In this document: piece by piece, positions 1 through 6,509 of the stretch | How the letters are laid out: the number at the start of each line of letters is the position of its first letter | Position numbering within the stretch: the stretch's first letter is position 1 | NCBI GenBank assembly: GCA_947175285.1 | Contig: CAMWMM010000264.1 | Location: 1 to 7,017 of the forward strand | Source of the DNA: an uncultured Lachnospiraceae bacterium | GTDB lineage: Bacteria > Bacillota_A > Clostridia > Lachnospirales > Lachnospiraceae | Reading direction: 5' to 3' | DNA length: 7,017 bases | The notes under the pieces: generated by a model | Told to the model about the DNA's origin: nothing | The model's database searches: none | What the model saw: the letters and a program-made list of their open reading frames with translations, nothing else | Made by a program: the position numbers and the translations under genes

Positions 1-49
1 GGATGGATGGTATCTGATTATCGGGGAGTTAGTGAGAACATTCTACTGA
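1..49 (+). CDS. fliP: FliP, flagellar export gate protein (C-terminal 15 residues only)
   Basis: Only the 3' end is in the window. The frame starting at base 2 reads DGWYLIIGELVRTFY and stops with TGA at 47-49. This matches the usual FliP ending, a D-G-W-x-L-(I/V)-(I/V)-G-x-L segment followed by a short tail. FliP is an integral membrane protein. With FliQ and FliR it forms the core of the flagellar type III export gate inside the basal body. Its place directly upstream of fliQ, the order seen in most flagellar operons, supports the call despite the short sequence. A 56-nt gap, the longest in the window, separates it from fliQ. Confidence 0.85.
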   Translation, partial: DGWYLIIGELVRTFY

Positions 50-105
50 CGGACCAGCCGGTGGAATGATGTAGAAGCAGGTGAAACAACAAAAGGGGTG
101 ATTGT

Positions 106-375
106 ATGACGATAGATGACGTGACCGCGATTGCATCAAACGCCTTGTTTACGATTATCAAATGTGCCGCGCCGGTGCTTTTGGTTTCTTTGTGTGTAGG
201 TCTTATTGTCAGTATATTTCAGACCGTAACATCGATTCAGGAGCAGACCCTTACTTTTGTACCTAAAATTTTGGCAATTTTCCTGACTTTAATAATATTA
301 GGTCATTGGATGCTTAATAATATGGTAGGATATATGGAAAATCTATGGGCGGGGTTTAGTTTGTATATCAGGTAA
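106..375 (+). CDS. fliQ: FliQ, flagellar type III export gate protein
   Basis: A small membrane protein of 89 aa, the normal family length. There are two hydrophobic helices, about residues 15-39 and 50-72, joined by the conserved FliQ stretch at residues 32-55 (key pieces GLIVSIFQ, TSIQEQTL and FVPKI). FliQ packs around FliP and FliR in the export-gate complex through which rod, hook and filament subunits leave the cytoplasm. The start is set by the SD AAAAGGGGTGAT (91-102); an in-frame TGA at 82-84 with no other start codon after it rules out a longer protein. The TAA at 373-375 is followed by a 24-nt gap to fliR. Confidence 0.96.
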   Translation: MTIDDVTAIASNALFTIIKCAAPVLLVSLCVGLIVSIFQTVTSIQEQTLTFVPKILAIFLTLIILGHWMLNNMVGYMENLWAGFSLYIR

Positions 376-399
376 TAACAGACACCGCGGAGGATTAGT

Positions 400-1179
400 A
401 TGATAGATATTTCTTTTTCTTATGCAGATTTGGAATATTTTTTGCTGATTCTGGTGCGTGTAAGCTTTTTTGTTTATGTCGCGCCCTTTTTTGCTATGAG
501 TAATACGCCGCGCAGGGTTAAAATCGGTTTTTGTGTTTTACTTTCTTATCTGTTGTTTGTGTATGTTGACCATAATGAAGTAGTTTACAGTTCTTTACTC
601 GGATATGCAATTATTGTAATGAAAGAAGCAGTGACAGGTCTATTAATCGGGTGGGGAGCGCAGATTTGTATGACAGTTACCGCATTTGCCGGTAGTGTTG
701 CAGATATGGAAGTCGGTCTTTCCATGGTATCGTTAATGGATCCTTTGACAAGGGAAAGCGCTACGTTCAGTGGCGTATTCTATCAGTATTTGTTTACTTT
801 AATGTTGATTATTTCAGGTTTATATCAGTATCTGCTGCAGGCACTGATTGATACCTTTACTTTAATACCGATAGGCGGGGCGGTTTTGCAGATTGATTCC
901 CTGCTGGGCTCTATGATACGTTTTATGAGCGATTATATTATTATTGGTTTCCGAATCTGTCTGCCGATTTTCTGTGTGATATTGATACTGAACTGTACGC
1001 TTGGCGTACTTGCAAAAGTATCTCCGCAGATGAATATGTTTGCAGTAGGTATGCAGATGAAAGTACTTGTAGGACTTTCCATTATGTTTTTGACAGTCCG
1101 GATGCTGCCGGATGCCGCAGATTTTCTTTTCCGTGAGATGAAAACGATGATTAAGGCATTTGTAGAGGGGATGATATGA
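400..1179 (+). CDS. fliR: FliR, flagellar type III export gate protein
   Basis: At 259 aa this is the usual FliR length, and it is strongly hydrophobic with about six membrane stretches (roughly residues 10-33, 42-56, 66-100, 124-150, 175-205, 218-235). Recognisable family segments are TPRRVKIGF (36-44), the region around MVSLMDP (109-115), and the conserved LGVLAKVSPQMNMFAVG block (201-217). FliR completes the helical FliP5-FliQ4-FliR1 export gate and contacts FlhB. The ATG at 400 follows the SD CGGAGGA (388-394) with good spacing. The stop TGA at 1177-1179 lies one base before the flhB start, so the two are probably translationally coupled. In many Clostridium species these two genes are one fused gene; here they are separate and in different frames. 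Confidence 0.96.
   Translation: MIDISFSYADLEYFLLILVRVSFFVYVAPFFAMSNTPRRVKIGFCVLLSYLLFVYVDHNEVVYSSLLGYAIIVMKEAVTGLLIGWGAQICMTVTAFAGSVADMEVGLSMVSLMDPLTRESATFSGVFYQYLFTLMLIISGLYQYLLQALIDTFTLIPIGGAVLQIDSLLGSMIRFMSDYIIIGFRICLPIFCVILILNCTLGVLAKVSPQMNMFAVGMQMKVLVGLSIMFLTVRMLPDAADFLFREMKTMIKAFVEGMI
1164..1170 (+). promoter_or_regulatory. Ribosome binding site of flhB inside the end of fliR
   Basis: AGAGGGG ends 10 nt before the flhB ATG at 1181 and lies within the last fliR codons. The ATG at 1171 (last Met of FliR) and the ATG at 1176 are both out of frame with flhB. An in-frame TGA at 1172-1174 closes the flhB frame upstream, so 1181 is the first possible start. Spacing is slightly long, which fits re-initiation by ribosomes finishing fliR. 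Confidence 0.6.
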
Positions 1180-1180
1180 C

Positions 1181-2293
1181 ATGTTGTTAGAATATAATCT
1201 CCAGTTTTTTGCCAAAGAAGGACCAGGCGGTGAAAAAACGGAAGAACCTACCTCCAAAAAGCTGGATGATGCCAGAAAAGAGGGACAGGTTGCCAAAAGC
1301 AAGGAGATAACCAATGCAGTTGAGTTGCTTATGCTTTTCCTTGTGTTAAAGTTTTGGACGGGCTTTTTGGGGAAATCCTTTGTAGGAGTCTTTCAAAATA
1401 TTTATACGCAGATACCGGAATATATAAAACTGTATGACGGATATTTGCAGAATAGCACGTTCAGGGCTGTTTTTATCAGAGTTATGATGCAGCTTCTTCT
1501 GATGATTGGACCGATTCTGATATTAGGCTTTCTTGTTGCTTTTATCACGGATGTTGTACAGGTAAAATGGAAGCCGACAGCGAAGCCGCTGCAGCCGAAG
1601 TTCAGTAAGCTGAATCCGATTAACGGCTTTAAAAGGATTATATCGCTCAATTCTTTAGTAGAACTGCTTAAATCGATTGCTAAGATAGGGCTTATTGTAT
1701 ATGCGGTTTATTCTTATTTAAAAAAGAATGCGCCAAGTATTTTTCTGTTGTATGATTTGTCCTTAAATCAGGCGATAGCCCAGATAGGAAATCTGATTAT
1801 CGGTCTTGGTTTTAGAATTTCCATTTTTTATGCTTTGGTTGCGATTGCAGACTGGATTTACCAGAAAGTAAAGTTTAAAAACGACATGAAGATGACAAAG
1901 CAGGAAGTCAAGGATGAATATAAAAATCAGGAAGGTGATCCGCAGATTAAAGCTAAACAGCGGCAGCGTATGCAGGAGGCGTCCAGAAGACGTATGATGC
2001 AGCAGCTGCCGGAGGCGGACGTGGTTATCACAAACCCGACGCATTATGCGGTAGCCATAAAGTATGACCCTGAGGTTTTTGATGCGCCTTATGTGGTAGC
2101 AAAAGGTGCAGATTATCTGGCACAGAAGATTAAAGATACGGCAAAGGAAAACCATATCGAAATCGTAGAGAATAAACCTCTTGCCAGAATGTTGTATGCA
2201 AATGTAGATATCGGAAGCGTTGTACCGCCGGAGTTGTATCAGGCAGTGGCGGAAGTGCTTGCGTTCGTTTATCACTTACAAGGTAAAGTTTAA
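1181..2293 (+). CDS. flhB: FlhB, flagellar export apparatus protein and substrate-specificity switch
   Basis: A 370-aa protein of normal FlhB length. The N-terminus has the typical LQFFAKEGPGGEKTEEPTSK opening (7-26) and then KKLDDARKEGQVAKSKE. Four membrane segments follow, about residues 46-72, 98-125, 158-182 and 203-226. The cytoplasmic domain runs from about 228, with a charged basic linker (KVKFKNDMKMTKQEVKDEYK, 229-248). The self-cleavage motif NPTH is at 285-288; in the family the chain breaks between N285 and P286, which lets export switch from rod/hook to filament proteins. The downstream segment (AIKYDPEVFDAPYVVAKG, then ENKPLAR and VPPELYQAVAEVLAFVY) is standard FlhBC. It sits 1 nt after fliR, and its TAA at 2291-2293 is 17 nt before flhA. 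Confidence 0.97.
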   Translation: MLLEYNLQFFAKEGPGGEKTEEPTSKKLDDARKEGQVAKSKEITNAVELLMLFLVLKFWTGFLGKSFVGVFQNIYTQIPEYIKLYDGYLQNSTFRAVFIRVMMQLLLMIGPILILGFLVAFITDVVQVKWKPTAKPLQPKFSKLNPINGFKRIISLNSLVELLKSIAKIGLIVYAVYSYLKKNAPSIFLLYDLSLNQAIAQIGNLIIGLGFRISIFYALVAIADWIYQKVKFKNDMKMTKQEVKDEYKNQEGDPQIKAKQRQRMQEASRRRMMQQLPEADVVITNPTHYAVAIKYDPEVFDAPYVVAKGADYLAQKIKDTAKENHIEIVENKPLARMLYANVDIGSVVPPELYQAVAEVLAFVYHLQGKV

Positions 2294-2310
2294 AAAGAAA
2301 GGAGGATATC

Positions 2311-4353
2311 ATGGGAAATTTGAAGAAAGCGGATATCGGCGTTGCTGCGTATGTACTTGCTGCGTTTGTTATGTTGATTATTCCGATTAAGTCAGGCTTA
2401 CTGGATGTACTGTTGGCCTGTAATATGGCAGTAGCTTTTACCATTATGTTTGGCTGTATGTTTGCTAATGAAGTATTGAATATGTCCTATTTCCCAACGA
2501 TTCTTTTGTTTACCACGATATTTAGAATCGCACTTAACGTATCCTCTACCAGGCTTATTTTAACAACCGGGGACCCGGGAAATGTTGTGGAGACATTCGG
2601 GCAGTATGTAGGCGGCGGAGACCTGATTGTAGGATGTATCGTTTTCATTATTTTGATTATAGTACAGTTTATGATTATCAACAAAGGTTCCGAGCGTGTT
2701 GCTGAAGTAACGGCAAGATTTACTTTGGACGCCATGCCTGGTAAACAGATGGCAATTGATGCGGATTTGAACACCGGAGCCATTACAGATGCAGAAGCAA
2801 AACAGCGGCGTGAAAAGATTCAGGAGGAGTCCAGCTTCTTCGGGTCTATGGACGGTGCTGTTAAGTACGTTAAAGGAGATGCTACGGCAGGTCTTATTAT
2901 TACGGCAGTCAATATGATTGGCGGTATCGCTATGGGTGTGCTGCGTCAGGGAATGGAAATCGGAGATGCCCTGAATAAATTTACGATTTTAACAATCGGC
3001 GACGGTCTGGTAAGCCAGATTCCTTCGCTGCTTATTTCACTTTCTACAGGTATTCTCGTTACCAAAGGCTCTAAAGATGCAGATTTCGGTACGGTACTGA
3101 TCGGACAGCTCTTCGGAGTGCCGAAAGTATTGTATCTGGTAGGTGCGGTATTGGCAATGCTTGGTATTGTAACACCGCTTAATCCGATTATCTTTATTGG
3201 TATCGGACTTTGCTTTATCGTAGTTGGAAGAGTGATTGCAGGTACGATTGAGACTGCTGAAATCGAGAGGGAAGTGGATGTCGAGGAAGCAGCGGCGGAG
3301 GAAATCAGACAGCCGGAAAATGTTACTTCACTTTTGCAGGTTGACCCGATTGAACTGGAATTCGGTTATGGTATTATACCGCTTGCCGATGTTAACCAGG
3401 GCGGTGATCTTTTGGATCGTGTTGTTATGATTCGTAGACAGATTGCGTTAGAGCTTGGTACGGTTGTACCGATTATCCGTCTGCGTGATAATATTCAGTT
3501 GAACCCGAATCAGTATATTATTAAGATAAAAGGTGTTCAGGTCAGTGAGGGCGAAATTTTATTCGACCACTATATGGCAATGAATCCGGGTTATGTAGAA
3601 GAAGAGATTACCGGTATTCCTACTTTTGAACCTTCGTTCCATCTTCCGGCTATCTGGATTACGGAGGGTCAGAGAGAACGTGCGGAGAGTATGGGTTATA
3701 CGGTTGTTGATCCGCCGTCTATCATTGCAACGCATTTGACGGAGATTATCAGGCAGTACATAGCAGAACTGCTTACCAGACAGGATGTACAGGGTCTTGT
3801 TGATAATTTGAAAGAGACAAATCCGTCTCTGGTGGAAGAACTTGTGCCGAAGTTATTGGGGCTTGGTGAGGTACAGAAAGTATTGCAGAATCTTTTGGGA
3901 GAGGGTATTTCCATTAGAGATTTGCTTACAATATTTGAGACGCTTGCCGACTATGCTTCTACAACGAGAGATACGGATATTTTAACGGAATATGTCAGAC
4001 AGAGTTTGAAGCGTGCGATTTCCAATAAATTCTTCCCGGCAAATGAGACGACAAGTGTGGTAACGCTTGACCCGAAACTTGAGCAGGAGATTATGGGAAG
4101 CGTGAAACAGACGGAACAGGGAGCATATCTAACACTTGATCCGGCAAAAACCAAGGCTATTATGGATTCCGTTGGCGCAGAGACGAAGAAACTGGAAGAT
4201 TTGGGTAAAATACCGATTGTGATTACTTCACCGATTGTCAGAACTTATTTTAAGAAATTAACGGAGGATTACTTCAAGGATTTAGTTGTAGTATCTTATA
4301 ATGAAGTGGAATCCAATATTGAATTACAGTCTGTTGGGATGGTGACTGCATAA
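2311..4353 (+). CDS. flhA: FlhA, flagellar type III export gate nonamer protein
   Basis: At 680 aa this is normal length for FlhA of the FHIPEP family. Residues 1-310 are membrane segments broken by a conserved cytoplasmic loop. The loop carries the FHIPEP signature at residues 129-152, including ARFTLDAMPGKQMAIDAD (135-152), then the charged SFFGSMDGAVKYVKGD (175-190). An acidic linker (about 313-337) leads to the C-terminal domain (about 340-680), where LGEVQKVLQNLLGEG (517-531) and the ending SYNEVESNIELQSVG (662-676) are family hallmarks. FlhA forms the cytoplasmic ring that docks export chaperones and uses the proton-motive force for export. The start has the strong SD GGAGGA (2301-2306) 4 nt upstream. 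The stop TAA overlaps the flhF ATG by one base. Confidence 0.98.
   Translation: MGNLKKADIGVAAYVLAAFVMLIIPIKSGLLDVLLACNMAVAFTIMFGCMFANEVLNMSYFPTILLFTTIFRIALNVSSTRLILTTGDPGNVVETFGQYVGGGDLIVGCIVFIILIIVQFMIINKGSERVAEVTARFTLDAMPGKQMAIDADLNTGAITDAEAKQRREKIQEESSFFGSMDGAVKYVKGDATAGLIITAVNMIGGIAMGVLRQGMEIGDALNKFTILTIGDGLVSQIPSLLISLSTGILVTKGSKDADFGTVLIGQLFGVPKVLYLVGAVLAMLGIVTPLNPIIFIGIGLCFIVVGRVIAGTIETAEIEREVDVEEAAAEEIRQPENVTSLLQVDPIELEFGYGIIPLADVNQGGDLLDRVVMIRRQIALELGTVVPIIRLRDNIQLNPNQYIIKIKGVQVSEGEILFDHYMAMNPGYVEEEITGIPTFEPSFHLPAIWITEGQRERAESMGYTVVDPPSIIATHLTEIIRQYIAELLTRQDVQGLVDNLKETNPSLVEELVPKLLGLGEVQKVLQNLLGEGISIRDLLTIFETLADYASTTRDTDILTEYVRQSLKRAISNKFFPANETTSVVTLDPKLEQEIMGSVKQTEQGAYLTLDPAKTKAIMDSVGAETKKLEDLGKIPIVITSPIVRTYFKKLTEDYFKDLVVVSYNEVESNIELQSVGMVTA
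4336..4345 (+). promoter_or_regulatory. Ribosome binding site of flhF inside the end of flhA, with TAATG overlap
   Basis: GGGATGGTGA contains GGTGA (4341-4345), which can pair with the 16S anti-SD and ends 7 nt before the flhF ATG at 4353. It is weaker than the GGAGGA sites of fliR, flhA and flhG. With the stop-start overlap TAATG (4351-4355), it suggests that flhF translation depends on ribosomes finishing flhA, which would keep FlhF levels low. The dependence is inference. Confidence 0.5.
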
Positions 4354-5597
4354 TGATAATTAAGAAATTTGTCGGAAAAACAGAAGAAGCTGCAATTGAA
4401 ACTGCGAAAAAGGAACTTGGCGCGAATGTTGTTGTCATGAACGTAAAAAATGTAAAGCCCAAAGGTTTTCTTGCTTTCCTAAAACCGCAGATGATAGAAG
4501 TGACAGTTGCTTTAGAAGAGGAAAACGCAAATCGTGAAGAACCGGTTCCTGTGGACATGAAAGCCGCGGTATCCGCTATTAATGATGTCGTTGTTTCCAG
4601 TATTAATAATGCGCAGGCCGCACAACAGGTGGAATCAAGAACTTCTATGGGACTTTTGACACCGGCGGAGGAGATAAACGGTAAAAAGGAAAATAACGCC
4701 ATTGAAGAACGGCTTGACAGTTTACAGTCTTTATTAGAACAGCAGCTTCAAAAACCGGAAGAAGAGAAAAAGGAAGAAGTAAAAAAAGAAGAAGTCAGTG
4801 AAACGGATACGTTTATGAAGCTTCTTTATAAGACAATGCTGGAAAATGAGGTAGACGAGGTATACGCAGGGCAGATTATAGAAGAAATTGAAAAAGTAAA
4901 CAAACCAAACAGTCCCTTTGATTTTGCGCTTGCCAATACTTATCAGAAAATGATTTTGAAATTCGGTAAACCGGCAGGCATTACACCATCCGAAAAAGGT
5001 GTAAAAATGATTTTCTTTGTAGGACCTACGGGGGTTGGTAAAACAACAACGATAGCTAAGATAGCATCCAGATTTCAGGTAGATGATAAGAAAAAAGTTG
5101 CGTTGCTGACGGCTGATACATATCGTATTGCTGCAGCGGAACAGTTAAGAACGTATGCCAATATTCTGGAGGTACCGTTCAGGATTGTATACGCAATAGA
5201 AGAGGTAGAGCAGGCGCTTACCGATTTTAAGGACTACGACTATATTCTGGTAGATACGGCGGGACATGCTTATAACAATACGGCACAGAAAGAAGCCATG
5301 AGTAAGTTTATTCACTCCGTTGACGACAAGGTTGAGAAAGAAGTGTTCCTGGTACTCAGCGCAACAACGAAATATAAGGATTTAATCAGCATTGCAGATG
5401 CATATAAAGAGATGGTGGATTATAAGTTAATTTTTACAAAGCTGGATGAAACGACAACTTTGGGAAATCTGCTGAATTTGAAACTCTATACCGGAGCGTC
5501 GCTTTCTTATGTAACGCACGGGCAGAATGTGCCGGATGATATCGAAAACTTTAACCCACAAAAGACGGTCAAAAGATTACTTGGTGGAAAGAACTAG
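4353..5597 (+). CDS. flhF: FlhF, SRP-type GTPase controlling flagellar placement
   Basis: A 414-aa protein with the three-part FlhF build. The N-terminal B domain (1 to about 55) starts MIIKKFVGKTEEAAIETAKK. A variable linker (about 55-150) has a short helical stretch and a Lys/Glu-rich run (about 134-150). The NG GTPase domain (about 151-414) has the P-loop GPTGVGKTTT (224-233), DTYR (255-258) and AAAEQL (260-265), the G3 motif DTAGH (301-305) and the G4 motif TKLD (362-365). FlhF is a relative of Ffh and FtsY. It acts as a GTP-dependent dimer at the membrane and helps set where flagella are built, with FlhG as its activator and partner. The Arg usual at the end of DTAGR is His here. Its start overlaps flhA by 1 nt, and its stop lies within the flhG SD. 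Confidence 0.96.
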   Translation: MIIKKFVGKTEEAAIETAKKELGANVVVMNVKNVKPKGFLAFLKPQMIEVTVALEEENANREEPVPVDMKAAVSAINDVVVSSINNAQAAQQVESRTSMGLLTPAEEINGKKENNAIEERLDSLQSLLEQQLQKPEEEKKEEVKKEEVSETDTFMKLLYKTMLENEVDEVYAGQIIEEIEKVNKPNSPFDFALANTYQKMILKFGKPAGITPSEKGVKMIFFVGPTGVGKTTTIAKIASRFQVDDKKKVALLTADTYRIAAAEQLRTYANILEVPFRIVYAIEEVEQALTDFKDYDYILVDTAGHAYNNTAQKEAMSKFIHSVDDKVEKEVFLVLSATTKYKDLISIADAYKEMVDYKLIFTKLDETTTLGNLLNLKLYTGASLSYVTHGQNVPDDIENFNPQKTVKRLLGGKN

Positions 5598-5602
5598 GAG
5601 GA
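5596..5602 (+). promoter_or_regulatory. Strong ribosome binding site of flhG overlapping the flhF stop
   Basis: AGGAGGA starts inside the flhF TAG (5595-5597) and lies 4 nt before the flhG ATG at 5607. The strong site should give flhG good initiation of its own even though it sits against flhF. It contrasts with the weaker flhF site, so the pair may be set to yield more FlhG than FlhF; that ratio is inference. Confidence 0.7.
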
Positions 5603-5606
5603 AAAA

Positions 5607-6482
5607 ATGGACCAGGCTGAACAACTGAGAAATATAATAAAAGCAAGCAGCCAGCCTCAACGACCATTGGCAAGAGTCATCACCGTCACAAGTGGAAAGG
5701 GCGGCGTTGGAAAATCAAATACGGCAATTAATCTGGCGGTTCAGTTCAAGAAAATGGGACAACGGGTAATTATATTGGATGCAGATTTTGGTCTTGCCAA
5801 TATAGAAGTCATGTTTGGTGCGGTTCCAAAACATAACTTATGTGATTTAATTTACCAGGGAAAAAATATTAAGGAAATTATTACGTGGGGACCTATGGAT
5901 GTAGGTTTTATATCCGGAGGATCCGGTATTGCAGGAATGTCTAATCTGAGCATAGATCATTTAAGCTATATCATTAAGAATCTGTCTGAATTGGATGAAA
6001 TGGCCGATATCATTATTGTAGATACCGGTGCGGGTATTGCCGATGCAGTTTTGGAGTTTCTGGTGGCAAGTGGGGAAATCCTGCTCGTGACGACGCCGGA
6101 ACCAACGTCGATTACGGATTCTTATTCACTTTTAAAAGCGCTTAACAGACATCCGAGATATTCCAAAGAGGTTTCCCATATCAAGGTGATTGCCAACAAA
6201 GTTGAGAATGGGCAGGAGGGCAGGAGCCTTTATGAAAAATTGGACACGGTTGTTGCGAGATATTTGAAAATACCGATTACGTATCTTGGCATGATACCAC
6301 AGGATGCGCAGCTTGCGAAAGCGGTTATGCAGCAGATGCCGGTTTCCATTCAGAATCCGGACAGCAAGTCTGCGCAGGCCTATGAAATGTTGGCAGCCAA
6401 GCTGATGAATAAGGAATTAAATAAAACTTTAACGAAACGAGGCATGGCAGCTTTTTTCTCGCATATTATATCAAAAAGATAA
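5607..6482 (+). CDS. flhG: FlhG (YlxH), MinD-like ATPase controlling flagellar number
   Basis: A 291-aa ParA/MinD-family ATPase of usual FlhG length. Residues 2-8 are DQAEQLR, matching the DQAxxLR activator motif with which FlhG N-termini stimulate the FlhF GTPase. The deviant Walker A is SGKGGVGKS (29-37), with both the signature Lys31 and Lys36 present. DADFGLAN (58-65) is the A' motif and VDTGAG (138-143) the Walker B/switch II region. The end is a likely amphipathic membrane-targeting helix (about 279-291, GMAAFFSHIISKR). In the family, ATP binding drives dimerisation and membrane attachment, and FlhG limits flagellar number or pattern. MinD itself is less likely because of the DQAxxLR motif and the flhF neighbour. 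The start has a strong SD 4 nt upstream. Confidence 0.95.
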   Translation: MDQAEQLRNIIKASSQPQRPLARVITVTSGKGGVGKSNTAINLAVQFKKMGQRVIILDADFGLANIEVMFGAVPKHNLCDLIYQGKNIKEIITWGPMDVGFISGGSGIAGMSNLSIDHLSYIIKNLSELDEMADIIIVDTGAGIADAVLEFLVASGEILLVTTPEPTSITDSYSLLKALNRHPRYSKEVSHIKVIANKVENGQEGRSLYEKLDTVVARYLKIPITYLGMIPQDAQLAKAVMQQMPVSIQNPDSKSAQAYEMLAAKLMNKELNKTLTKRGMAAFFSHIISKR

Positions 6483-6509
6483 GCGAATCAGACATAGGGG
6501 GAATAAACT

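Noticed and set aside
862..1314. A 150-aa open frame on the minus strand across the fliR/flhB junction
   Set aside because: It lies entirely antisense to two well-supported genes, its product has no recognisable domain, is rich in His, Tyr, Cys and Asn, and shows no SD-led start.
1763..2275. A 170-aa open frame on the minus strand inside flhB
   Set aside because: Antisense shadow of a conserved cytoplasmic domain; the translation looks like reverse-strand noise (many Cys, His and Arg), with no family resemblance.
3236..3430. A 64-aa plus-strand open frame within flhA
   Set aside because: Overlaps the FlhA linker and start of the C-terminal domain in another frame; composition is Arg/Leu-rich and no SD or family match supports it.
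4274..4702. A 142-aa minus-strand open frame across the flhA/flhF junction
   Set aside because: Low-complexity Ser/Phe/Ala translation of the kind produced antisense to Lys/Glu/Ala-rich coding sequence; it spans two real genes.
4801..4814. Hairpin AAACG-GATA-CGTTT as an intrinsic terminator
   Set aside because: The stem is only 5 bp and AT-rich, it is followed by ATGAAG rather than a T run, and it lies in the middle of the flhF coding sequence.
5607..6482. Reading the MinD-like ATPase as a plasmid ParA or cell-division MinD
   Set aside because: The N-terminal DQAEQLR motif and position directly after flhF identify it as FlhG; no parB or minC neighbour is present.
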